A program made the translations under genes and the position numbers. From Collybia mongolica (lineage: Eukaryota; Basidiomycota; Agaricomycetes; Agaricales; Clitocybaceae), in NCBI GenBank assembly GCA_013420905.1, contig JAAXNY010000004.1, forward strand, positions 3,038,001-3,102,000: DNA of 64,000 bases, in the 5' to 3' direction. Of the stretch, positions 32,737 to 42,686 are shown piece after piece. The notes beneath the pieces are model-generated. The model made no database searches, had not been told where the DNA came from, and saw only the letters and a list, made by a program, of their open reading frames with translations. Every line of letters begins with the position of its first letter. The first letter of the stretch is position 1.

Positions 32737-35693
32737 ATGCCCAAACGTTTGAGTTCTGCTGTAACACCGTCGTCTGCGAAACGCAGCAAATTAAACCCCC
32801 CTGTCGTTCAGCCCCGCATCGCCGACTTCTTCAACGCTTTGCCAAAAGCGAAGGGAAGGGCGGTCGCGGAAACGGCATCTCCTCAAAGTCCAATCTCACC
32901 CAAAGTAATCGATGTTGATATCTTAGAAGTCGAGGAACTTTTGGAAACGCCTCAAAGCTTTCCTTCCGCATCGACATCGAAGCCAGCCCCTCGGTCAAAA
33001 AATACCCATAACTTGCCCTCGGCGATTCAAACATCCACACCAGCGGCTGACTCTTTCACCCACATCAATTTTACTTCAGATATTATCAAATACACACATC
33101 ATCCTCAGCCTTGGACTTCCAAAGGTGTTCCATATTCATTTCTCGCGCACACTTTAGCAACAATATCTCAAACCCGCTCCCGAATCTCCATAATCAATGC
33201 ATTAACGAACTCTCTCCGTACGATTATATGTTATGATTCGGCTTCACTTCTCCCAGCGCTTTATCTACTATCTAACACCCTTGGTCCTCCTTATGCGGCT
33301 GTTGAAATGGGGTTAGGACCCGCTCTCATTTCACGCTCAATCCGACAAGTATCGGGTTTAACCCCTGTTGCTTTTAAACGGCTGTACAATGCCACTGGTG
33401 ACGCCGGTGACGTCGCCTTCAGTGCCAAATCCAATCTTCGTACCCTTTTACCCCATCCACCATTGCTCGTCACTTCTGTTTATAAATCCTTATTGAATAT
33501 AACACAGAGCAAAGGTCCAGGAGCTGCCAGATGTAAACAGAGGATCGTTGAAAAACTACTCATCGCAGCCAACGGGGAAGAAACCCGCTTCCTTGTCCGC
33601 ACTTTATTGCAGAACCTACGAGTCGGAGCCGTGAGGACATCAATTCTCACCGCATTGTCTCGCGCGATGGTCTTGACCCCCTTGACACATCTTGGCATCT
33701 ATAACCAAACCTCAACATATCATGTTTCGGCAGAGCTACTTTCCCGTGCCGAGCCGTTGACGGGTAAAGGCAAATCTATAGGTGATGCACGAGGAGAGAT
33801 ATGTGCAAAATTCCTTCAGGCTGAAAACCTCATAAAACGAGTCTACGTCCAACATCCCAATTACGAAGATATCGTCACCGCTCTCCTTGAGGTGGGGTTG
33901 GATGACTTAGAGAGTCATGTTTCGCTTACGAAGGGTGAGCACATAAACGGTCGAACAAGGCTCTCGTTTCTAAAAATTCCAACTAAGGAATTCCTTTACA
34001 CCCGACCCTTGGCTCGCCTGCACGTTCTCTGCAGGAAATCTATGACCTCTTAGAGGATCGCCCCTTCAGCGCCGAATTTAAGTATGACGGCCAACGTGCT
34101 CAGATTCATGGATACATCGACGGTACAAAGGCCCACGTAAAGATCTTCTCCCGTCATTTGGAAGATATGACAGACAAGGTGGGGCGGGTCATTTAACTCC
34201 ATGAAGTGCTACTCACTCTAAATTTTCCAAGTATCCCGATGTGGTATTTTTGGTCCAGTCTTTCTTCAATGCCAATCCAGAAAGAACATCGTTCATTTTA
34301 GACTCCGAAATTGTTGCAATTGATCCAGATAACGGAAATCCCAAGTCTTTCCAGGAATTATCCACTCGTGCGCGAAAAGATGTACTATTGAACAATATCC
34401 AAATCACCGTCCGTGTGTATGCATTTGATTTGATGTACCTTGACGGGGAGGTAAGGTATTGATGTTTGGAGCCATATCATCAAATTTCTAACTTGAGAGC
34501 AATCTCATCTTAGTCATTGCTTGCACGATCTTTCCGCGAACGCAGGGCCCTCCTTCGGGAACACTTTCCTCCGCTAATACCAGTGCAAAAGGAACTGGCT
34601 CAATTTAGTCATGTTGAAAGTTGTGAAAGCGAAGATGGAAGGACTGCAGTGGAAACCTTTTGGGAAAAAGCTATCGCAAGTCGATGTGAAGGTTTGATGC
34701 TCAAGGTACAGATTTCACTCGAATCACCACGGGATACTTACTATGCTAATACATAGCTGCTGGACAATTTTGAGTCCGTGTCTGGTGTTGATGCCGAAAA
34801 AGTGAAATTGCGGGGAAAACGATTGAGTGCGAGTTACGAACCTGACAAACGAACACCCGCGTGGTTAAAGCTGAAGAGGGATTATGTAAATGGTCTTGGG
34901 GATACGCTTGATTTAGTTCCTATTGGTGCATGGCATGGCAGCGGGCGCAAAGCTGGGTGGTGGAGCCCCATCCTTCTAGGTCTGCGGGATCCAGAGTTAG
35001 GAAGTTTCGTCGGGGTATGTAAGTGCATGTCAGGTGGGTCCTTCCAACGATGCAAAAGGCAAACCTAACAAAGAAATGGCAAACATAGGTTTTACAGATA
35101 TGTTTTACAAGGTCATTACATGGTTCTATCCCTCCCAACGTATATCCTGACAATGATATTAGTCATTGGCAGAACGTTATCAATTATTGGTGGATTCCGA
35201 GACATGTTCGGTCCAGCCTCTTTGGGAGTGTGATGTTGGTGGTTAGTTATTTTCGTACTACCCTGAACGTTGCTCGCGTCTGACATCACCTTTCGCTCAC
35301 AGGGTTCAAACCGGAAGTTTACTTCAAACCGCAAGAAGTTTGGGAAATTCGTGGCGCTGAGTAGTGTCATTTTCTTTTGGGGTTGCGGATATCTGACCTG
35401 ACGATGACTTCAGCATCACCCTTAGTCCGGTATCTCTCGCTGCGAAGGGAATAGCCTCTCCAGTTAGGGGTCTCAGCCTTCGTTTCCCCAGATTTCTAAG
35501 AGTACGCGAAGATAAATCGATTGAACAAGCAACGACGCAACATAGCCTTGCGAGCATGTGGAAATCTCAGCAAATAAACAGTGCCACCAAAGGAAGGGAT
35601 CAAACCGACGATGGAGAGTTAGTCGATATTGATATCGACGATTCTGAAGTTTCGGAGCATAGTGAGGAAGACGAGGTTTTCCAGATCGAATGA
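32737..35693 (+). CDS. LIG1: ATP-dependent DNA ligase I
   Basis: The replicative ligase that seals Okazaki fragments. The ATG at 32737 starts MPKRLSSAVTPSSAKRSKLN, and residues 25-32 form a canonical PCNA-interaction box, QPRIADFF. A 220-residue DNA-binding domain follows (AVEMGLGPALISRSIRQVSG, GEETRFLVRTLLQNLRVGAV). The adenylation motif is EFKYDGQRAQIH, with the catalytic Lys codon at 34080-34082. Then come KIFSRHLEDMTDK, DSEIVAID, YAFDLMYLDGE, SRCEGLML and AWLKLKRDY, the other nucleotidyltransferase motifs. The OB domain includes GRKAGWWSPILLGLRD, ending near EVWEIRGADITLSP. The acidic tail ends EEDEVFQIE with TGA at 35691-35693. About seven introns; one donor after FYK reads GTCATT, unusual but needed for the frame. 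The gene appears intact and borders the transposon island. Confidence 0.95.
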
Positions 35694-35952
35694 ACCAACA
35701 ATAGAAATACCTAATACAAGTAGGACAACCAGGGCCATGGGGCCACTGTTTACCACTAGAGAAGGAATAATGAGCCATCAGGGTGGAGGTTTATAATAAA
35801 TGTTATTTCTCATGTAGGATCTGTAAGGGGAACACTTGATTGACCACATCTAGCCATCACAATCATCATTGAGGTCTTTACAGTCACCTACATGTATATG
35901 TAGACTCTGCTTAAACTGCCCTCAGCCAAACCAACCTTCTGGATTCTAAGTG

Positions 35953-35997
35953 CAGTCTATGTACAGTCTATAGAGTCTATAGACTGTACATAGACTG
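35953..35997. repeat. Perfect 21-bp inverted repeat, 3-nt loop
   Basis: CAGTCTATGTACAGTCTATAG at 35953-35973 is followed by AGT and then its exact reverse complement at 35977-35997. Each arm itself contains two CAGTCTAT-like units. It lies at the left edge of the transposon island and may be the end of an element, but no target duplication was identified. Confidence 0.9.
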
Positions 35998-36594
35998 AGT
36001 GTAAGGCAAAAGCACCTAGAGATGTACTAGGCCTGCTCAAAGCTGCAGCTAGCTGAGCTGTCATAAGCTGTGACAGCCTGCGGCCCAGGCTTGTAAGTTG
36101 AAAAGCCTGAAGCTAGGGCTTTTTGGGCAAGAGATACAACACTCAGAAACAATGAAGTGAAAATTTTCATGACACTGATGAAGTAATATCTTTGTAATTG
36201 TTTATTTCAGAGGTTTTTGTGTGGTCTCACCACCAATCAATCAAAAAAAGTGCACAATTTGCAGCCATCCACCACTATCACCTTGAGTACCTCAAAGATC
36301 ATTTTTGAAAATGATCTTGACCCCACAAGGTATGTTTCAGAGTCTTTTTTGTTGTCTACCTACATTATAATACAACCAAAAATTATTATTATTATTTCTC
36401 CCACCTCTCCACCAAAAGTTCTCAAGCTATGGCCCAAGCTGGCCAGGATTCTGGCCTGCAGCTCAGGCTTCAAGAATGTCAAGCCTGAGCCTACCAAAGG
36501 CAGACCTAAGCTGCAGTTTGCAGGCTGCACTGGGCCAGCACATCACTAAAAGCACCTGTTTTGCACATGCTATTACACCTTCCAACACTGGCCT

Positions 36595-36657
36595 GCTCAT
36601 TGCTCTTCCTGTTTTGCTCATTGCACCTTCTGTTCCACTCATTGCACACCCAGTTAC
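36595..36657. repeat. Three imperfect 21-nt tandem repeats
   Basis: Units start GCTCATTGCTCTTCCTGTTT, GCTCATTGCACCTTCTGTTC and ACTCATTGCACACCCAGTTA, each 21 nt. On the minus strand they would encode a seven-residue repeat, but no supporting gene is seen, so it is listed as a repeat in the island. Confidence 0.6.
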
Positions 36658-37841
36658 TGGCATCTCTGCACCTTCTGCTATCAGCATGTTTGTCATTGAC
36701 ACTTGCTTGCCCCACTATTACAATATACACACTGACTAGGCATGCCATCTGAGAACACATGGCAACAATGGCAACTCCTTGCTGTTGTTCAGACCAGGTA
36801 TATAGGGTAGAGACACCTGGCAGAGGATCCTCAGAGTATTCTCTTTGGATTTCCTCTGCTAGGTGAGTACAATAGACTCTACTACACTACTTAATATAAC
36901 TTTGGATTTCCTCTGCTAGATCATGCATCAGCTGTCCTTGGGTTAGTGCAGTGCAATATGGAGTTGCCCTTATACTGAGTCTACTAAACTCTACTAGACT
37001 CTATATAGTCTCCTACAATGTATACCAAATCTACTAGAGTCTATGTAGAATCTACCTAGACTGTAATAAACAAGAAAGAAAAATGTAGTATAGGAAAATT
37101 GAACTTAAGGCCTATTAGACATTCACTAATGAGTGAATAACCAACTAGACCATGGGGCCACTTGAAATGTATGCATTTTTCCCTATATAGATGCATGACC
37201 ATGTGCATGGACCATTCTGGCATGTGACCAGATCTTGGTCATGCCACTTTTTTTTTTTTTTTCTTCTTCAACCCCATTGTTATTCCCCACCACCAACTGC
37301 TTCCTACCACTACCAATGGCAATGACAATAATCACTACTACCATCATGCATCTACCACCACCACTTCCTTCCAATGGTGCAACATGCAGCAAGTAGAACA
37401 GGAGTGGTGCAAAGTGAACAATAGGCATTACTTATATGCAATGTGATAACCTTGTCAGCAATGCAATAATAACAGTCACTGCAGAATATTAGAGAGCAGA
37501 GAAATAGAGAGTAGAGGAGACCTGTCTGTATTGCAGAGAATAGACAAGATCAAGACTACAGAATGAGTAGCTAGAGGTGCAATATATATACAACTACCTA
37601 AGGAGAGACCAGAGTAGAATAAATATGTGAGAGAGGTAAACCAAGTATAACCAGGATAATGTACAGCATCAATCAAATGACAAAATCAAATGATAGGAAT
37701 GATGAGGGAATTGTAACTACTGGGGATAGATGATTTAACAGCTAATTCCACTAGATAAAAGATTGTAGCAGCATGGCACACTTGTCCCTAACTCACAACT
37801 TCCCTGGGGGCCAAATACACACTGGAATCATAAGTCATAGA

Positions 37842-38607
37842 TTATGAACAAAGCAGCCATATTTTCATTAGGGACATTAGGGAAGAGTTACAGTTAGGAC
37901 AAAGACATAAGTTCAGAGCTGATCCAATACCTGTTATTCCACAATATTCTAACAGCAAACCTTCAAAGATGCAAGGTAGCCTTGAGACAAAAGTAAATTT
38001 ATTCAAGTCAGGATTTTGTAATAAATGAAGATTTAGATCATCTATAACCTCAGTGATATCCTCCAAGGAATAATCTGTCATAGAAATTCCATGTCTAGAC
38101 TGGCCACAGGATGCACAGATTTGACCTGGAGCCCATTGGGTTTTGTCTCTATATTTTTCCAAACAGCTATAGATAACATCTGATGAAGGTACAGTTGGCC
38201 AGTTGTGTATAATATCTTCTTCAAGCTTCAAATTATATAGCAGATAATGTGGATTCACCAAATTTTGCAAGAAAATAATTGTAGAATAAAGGTAAGGTTT
38301 TGTGGACAGAATTTGTAGTAACCTGTGATATAAGTTGGTGCCTAATACATAAAAACTGGTGTGGAACTTGTTGTGCATGTTTAGGCTTTTTAGCAGGTGT
38401 GGTTGAAAGACCTAGAGATGATAAAGCATGCCTGGGATCAGTAAGAAATAACTTTTGTAGTGAAGCCATGCAATGACTTTCTTGGAAAAAAAACCAAGGA
38501 GGGTAGGCCTCACTAAGTGGCAGAGAAATAAATGAATTCAAAAACAATAGAAGATGAAACTGAGAGGCAGATACCTGGAAAGGTGTAAGAGATAAATATG
38601 ATCTCAA
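37842..38607 (-). pseudogene. Helitron-like ORF fragment (N-terminal zinc-binding region), tentative
   Basis: Minus-strand coding remnants include DIIHNWPTVPSSDVIYSCLE, then WAPGQICASCGQSRHG, DLNLHLLQNPDLNKF and CLCPNCNSSL. The paired CxxC motifs spaced by about 60 residues, with this wording, resemble the region found ahead of the helicase part in basidiomycete Helitron-type and related DUF6570 proteins. Upstream sequence reads KPKHAQQVPHQFLCIRHQL. The expected downstream part is absent, so the copy is truncated; no helicase or Rep motif is visible. The family name is from memory of the motif pattern and could be another zinc-binding transposon protein. Confidence 0.4.
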
Positions 38608-39861
38608 TTGTAAATTGTATATTACAATAGCACCTTTGTCAAAAAATGTGCAGAATGTATTTTACTTATCAGATGTTATCAAGAACAAAGAGGATATCCA
38701 TGTTGAAATAGAGCAGGATATCTGGAAATAAGCAGGATACTAATCTGGTTGGTGTAGGGCAAGAACAGGATGATTCTTATGTGAGATATCCCCTTCAAAA
38801 GGTAGTTTGGTAAAACATGTAAAATTTGTCATAGACATTTGATTTAGAGTGGACAACCACTATATTTATAGAGTATAATCACTGAAGTACAAGCAAAAAA
38901 AAAAGGTAGAGGTGAACAATTGTATAACAAGAATAAGGGTGGTTGAGTACAGGATGAGGACAAAGCACATCAAGCAAACCCTGGAAAAAAATATAGTTGA
39001 TGTCCATGACTCAGAGCAGCAACTGTGTGACTCAAGGTTGTGTGATGAATATTTTTCTTGCAGATGGTTGTATGAGAAATTTTTTCAACAGAACCCTCCC
39101 TATTACTTATGTAATAGAATCAGGGATAAGATAAGATCAAAAAGATGGAGATAAGATTTGAAATGTAATTTTCATGACTATCACCCCTCAACTAGCTTTG
39201 TGTTTTCTACAATGCAATTCAGTTACTGTGTGTGGTTTGTTAGCTCTTCTTCTAACTGTCCTTTAGATAGATAGAGTAAAAAAGGCAGGTAGTACCTCCT
39301 ATCTTCCTCTAGTTCTTGTTCAACAGACCATCATGATTTGGGAGTGTAATGCCCCACAGAGTCAAACCAAATGTATGTGGGTGGTGAAAGTGATGGGAGG
39401 AGAGTGAATTCAATTGGGGCATATGTGGGTGGTGCATTTGATGGAAAGGGAGTGAGTTTGATTGGGGCAAAAGAATTCAGGAGGCAACAGGGGTGGAGAG
39501 AGCAAGGGTCACATTGTCCAGCTGTTTGAAGGTTGCAGTCTTGCCCTTCAACCTCAGCTTGGATTACCTGAGACAGCTGGTTTAACCAACTGTTTGGGTT
39601 TCTCCACTCCTTCCAGAAAGCAGAGTACAGCAGGGGGGAGGGCCCAGAAGGCAACAATGAACACAACAATGAGGGTGGTTGTGGTTTTGTCAGACATAGT
39701 GTAAGATAATGTTATAGTTGTGAAGGGATTAAGTTGTTGTCACTTGGCTTTATTAATTGTATAGTGGTTACATGTGATCTGATTATATAATGCATGAATT
39801 TGCCAAGTGCCCTAGCCTGGAGTGGTGGAATTCCTGAACAGTGTCCTTTGCATGTTCCCTA

Positions 39862-40166
39862 TTATATGCAGGTTCCCAAGTAGTGTTTCTGAATATACTC
39901 TGTGTCAATGAAAAGGCCTGTCACACTGCAGTCCAGGAGTGCACTTGTTGCAAGGCTTTCACCAGTGTTGGTGGTTTGTACTTCCATTTGAAGTTTGAGC
40001 AACTTTGGACTTGATATTGTAGCAACAGTATAGTACTTGGGTAGGCAGTATTCCCATTTCAGAATGCAAATGTGATACACTGATTTGGGAGTGGCTGGTA
40101 TATCCTGTACAGGTTTGTTTGGGCCTTCCAATGTGATTTTTGCATTAATTGACTCATCTTCCAGAT
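39862..40166 (-). pseudogene. Ty3/gypsy retrotransposon fragment, protease region
   Basis: The minus strand reads LEDESINAKITLEGPNKPVQ, a linker, then TNTGESLATSALLDCSVTGL followed by FIDTEYIQKHYLGT. This is the retropepsin segment of fungal gypsy Pol; the usual D-S/C-G-A-T active site is altered to DCSVT, so the enzyme would be dead. A stop follows at once and no reverse transcriptase is found downstream. It is the continuation of the gag fragment at 41783-42390, from which the Tc1 element separates it. Confidence 0.75.
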
Positions 40167-40167
40167 A

Positions 40168-40400
40168 CAGTAGGCAACAAAACTGTTTCAATGTTTTCAC
40201 ATTCTGTAAAGATGCATCCATATGTCAGAAAATAAAAATTGGAAAAATATGAAGAAATTACAGAAGCTGCATTGATGTCATATAATGTCGCTTACATAAT
40301 GTCTTTGCACCACTTCCGTTTTTGGTAGCAAAATCACATGATACATACAAAGCCATCATTGAAACGGTTTTGTTGCCCATCATTAAAAAGTAAGAAAGTG
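40168..40400. repeat. Left terminal inverted repeat of the Tc1 element
   Basis: 233 bp, starting CAGTAGGCAACAAAACTGTT and ending AAGTAAGAAAGTG. Compared with the other end it has about a dozen mismatches, most of them C/T or G/A transitions. The last part overlaps the 3' end of the transposase reading frame. Confidence 0.92.
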
Positions 40401-41439
40401 GTAAAATAGTACTTGGTATATCCTCCTTTGGCCCTCAACACTGCAGCAATACGTCTAGGCATACTCTCAATCAATCCTTGACAGACAGACTTATCTATTG
40501 CTTCCCACTCCTTCTCCACTCGCTCCCAAAGCTCATGCTGGCTGTGTGGAGGATTTTCATATTCATTGAGCTTCATTTTGAGGTGATGCCAAAGATGTTC
40601 AATAGGATTCATGTCAGGTGACTGTGCAGGCCACTTCATAACATTGAAACCATTGTCCTTGAACCAGTTTTGGGCCTTCTTGCTTGTGTGTTTGGGGTCA
40701 TTGTCCTGCTGGAAGATGATATCGGCAGGGGTTTTCCCATAGTGATGAAGGGAATCTTGAAGCTCATCCTCCATGATGGATACATAGAGGTCTGCATCCA
40801 TCTTTCCCTCAATCCTGGTTGCATATCCAACCCCATCCCACCCCATGTAGCCCCATACCATCACATTACCACCTCCAAACTTCAGTGTCCCCTCTACAAT
40901 CCTATCACTCAACTGCTCCCCTACCTCTTTCCAGATCCATTTCCTTCCATCTGACCCCAGACGGTTAATTTTGGTTTCATCAGACCATATAACCCTTTTC
41001 CAGTCCTCCAGAGTCCACTCCTTGTGCCTTTCTGCAAAGTCCAACTGATCCCTCCTATGACAGGTTTTGAGAAGAGGCTGTTTTTGTTTTACTGCAGGCC
41101 ATAAACCATGCTTTTTCAAGTTGCAACGAATAGTTTGGGAGGAAATGGATTGGTTGGTGACATCTTGAAGAGCTTTGGTGACTTGGACTGCATTATCAGC
41201 CTTGCCCATGTGAATGATGCGCTTTGCATAGCTAATATTGGCAGAAGTGAGCTTGGAAGGATGGCCACCAAAGGACTTTGGGAGCTCAGAATGATACTGA
41301 GAGCAGATCCTAGAGATAATAGCAATGGAGAAGCCAGTGATCTTGTGGATCTGGTGGCCAGAAGTGCCTGCATCAAGCAGTGTGATGACATGAGAGCGCT
41401 GAGCAGGGGTAAGAGATCACATAGTGTGTTTGGGGGCAT
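40334..41439 (-). pseudogene. Tc1-family transposase, DDE domain intact, 5' end broken
   Basis: From 41416 down to the stop at 40334 the frame is open. The N-terminal helix-turn-helix part reads SLTPAQRSHVITLLDAGTSG and HQIHKITGFSIAIISRICSQ; then QSISSQTIRCNLKKHGL. The catalytic triad is present: WSDETKIN (Asp), IFQQDNDPKHTS (Asp) and WPAQSPDMNPIEHLW (Glu), with about 34 residues between the last two, as in Tc1 (DD34E). The probable start ATG at 41439-41437 lies in another frame, and a TGA at 41417-41419 stands where related proteins have Arg, consistent with CGA to TGA. So at least one frameshift and one nonsense change disable it, unless translation starts at an internal ATG such as 41209, which would lack the DNA-binding domain. 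Confidence 0.88.
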
Positions 41440-41482
41440 TAGAGCACTTGAACACTCTGTATTTATACTAAAACATGAGCAA

Positions 41483-41531
41483 GTCACATGACTTTGTTTA
41501 ATACATTAAACAATAAACAAAGTCATGTGAC
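41483..41531. repeat. 18-bp inverted repeat upstream of transposase
   Basis: GTCACATGACTTTGTTTA at 41483-41500 is exactly complementary to TAAACAAAGTCATGTGAC at 41514-41531, with a 13-nt loop. It lies inside the Tc1 element between the right terminal repeat and the transposase start, next to a TATA-like TATAAATA on the minus strand. It could form a hairpin or bind the transposase. Confidence 0.85.
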
Positions 41532-41548
41532 TACAGTTAAGATCTCAG

Positions 41549-41781
41549 CACTTTCTTATTTTTTTACAATGGACAACAAAACCGTTTCAATTATGGCTTT
41601 GTATGTATCCTGTGATTTTGCTACCAAAAATGGAAGTGGTGCAAAGACATTATGTAAACAACATTATATGACATCAATGCAGCTTCTGTGATTTTTTCAT
41701 ATTTTTCCAATTTTTATTTTCTGACATATGGATGCATCTTTACAGAATGTGAAAACATTGAAACAGTTTTGTTGCCTACTG
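41549..41781. repeat. Right terminal inverted repeat of the Tc1 element
   Basis: 233 bp, the reverse complement of 40168-40400 apart from about a dozen mismatches. The last bases read CCTACTG before the TA duplication. Confidence 0.92.
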
Positions 41782-41782
41782 T

Positions 41783-42390
41783 ATGTGAACCTGTTAATGG
41801 GGTGTGCCAGTATTGGAGTTGGCAGCAATGGTGACAATGGTAAGGCAGCATGTCAGAAGGTTGGTGTTGGTACTTGTGGAGGGACAAAGGGTGTCAGAGG
41901 TGTAGGTCACACAGGAGGTGTCAGAATGGCAGGAAATAATGCTGCATTGCTGGTGCAATTTTCATTGCACAGTACTGCCACTTCATACTACTCATTGGGT
42001 TTGTCATCTTTTGGTTGGCCCAGTATCATTATTGCAACCTGGCCCTGGATTGTGTGATTGAGCCCCCAATGGTACTTTATCACAATAACAAGTCCATCTG
42101 TATATCCTGCACTCTCAATGAGGTCTCAGAATTCATTGGTATACTCATCTACTGAGCACTGTCCTTGGTGGTACTTATTGGTTTCCAACCACATTAGTGC
42201 ATGCAGGCCCTCATTTTGCACACAGAATGTTTTCTCAAAGTCAGTGTGGAATACTAACCATGTCACATATGGTAAAACCCCAGTCACTTTCCAGCAATCC
42301 AATGTGATTGCCTTGGCTCATACTGGGTGTAATACATTGGGTTCTGGTAAGTTGTCAGGTGGAGAGGGTAGTCTGAACTAACAATATGTT
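41783..42390 (-). pseudogene. Ty3/gypsy retrotransposon fragment, gag region with stops
   Basis: The minus strand from about 42310 reads ITLDCWKVTGVLPYVTWLVF, then HTDFEKTFCVQNEGLHALMW and LETNKYHQGQCSVDEYTNEF, a stop, DLIESAGYTDGLVIVIKYHW and GLNHTIQGQVAIMILGQPKD. This is the capsid-like gag domain of basidiomycete gypsy elements. Several TGA/TAG codons interrupt it, some at positions where Trp is expected (PNE-stop-YE), in line with C-to-T decay. It ends HPINRFT at the Tc1 insertion and continues in frame in the protease fragment on the other side. Confidence 0.72.
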
Positions 42391-42686
42391 TGGGTGGAGC
42401 AGAATGTAATGCATATGAGGATGAATAGGGCTTACACAGTGTTTCTAGTGCATAACAAACAACACGGGGTTGGTATTCAGAGATCGAGGGCAGAGGGTTT
42501 GTATAAACGGGGGCGAGAGTCATGGGGGACAGATAACGGGAAGGGGAATGGGATTTCGAGATTGGTGTTCGAAAAGTGCGAACTGTGAGAATTTCGGTCA
42601 CGTGACTACGTGCTCGAGCAGACGACCACATCCCAAAACCTACTTAAAGTAGCGGGAATCATTCTTGATTGGGCATCTTCATAAAA

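Larger units (their letters stand above)
40166..41783 (-). mobile_element. Complete Tc1/mariner (Tc1-type) element with TA target duplication
   Basis: The element spans 40168-41781 (1614 bp) and starts CAGTAGGCAACAAAACTG at both ends. TA dinucleotides flank it at 40166-40167 and 41782-41783, as expected for Tc1/mariner insertion. Both terminal inverted repeats are 233 bp. It carries one transposase gene on the minus strand, whose start is broken. Removing the element and one TA restores a continuous reading frame in the surrounding gypsy fragment, which shows it inserted into that older element. Confidence 0.92.
35700..42460. mobile_element. Transposon-remnant island, nearly free of CpG
   Basis: This 6.8-kb stretch differs sharply from its flanks. 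It is AT-rich, contains almost no CG dinucleotide outside the Tc1 element, and has no intact host gene. Recognisable parts are a perfect hairpin (35953-35997), a 21-nt tandem repeat (36595-36657), a Helitron-like fragment (37842-38607), and gypsy gag and protease pieces split by a Tc1 element. Between about 38610 and 39860, and from 36000 to 37840, I recognise nothing else; tandem-looking CTACTAGACTCTA motifs occur around 36985-37060 and a run of fifteen T at 37248-37262. Paucity of CpG suggests old, methylated and deaminated repeats. Borders are judged from where CpG reappears. Confidence 0.8.

Noticed and set aside
39331..39720. Possible long terminal repeat near the gypsy fragments
   Set aside because: No matching second copy or TG...CA ends with target duplication could be found in the window.
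41116..41487. Long minus-strand open frame with many Leu and Ser residues over the transposase start
   Set aside because: It is the shifted frame of the transposase N-terminus; the helix-turn-helix reads in the other frame.
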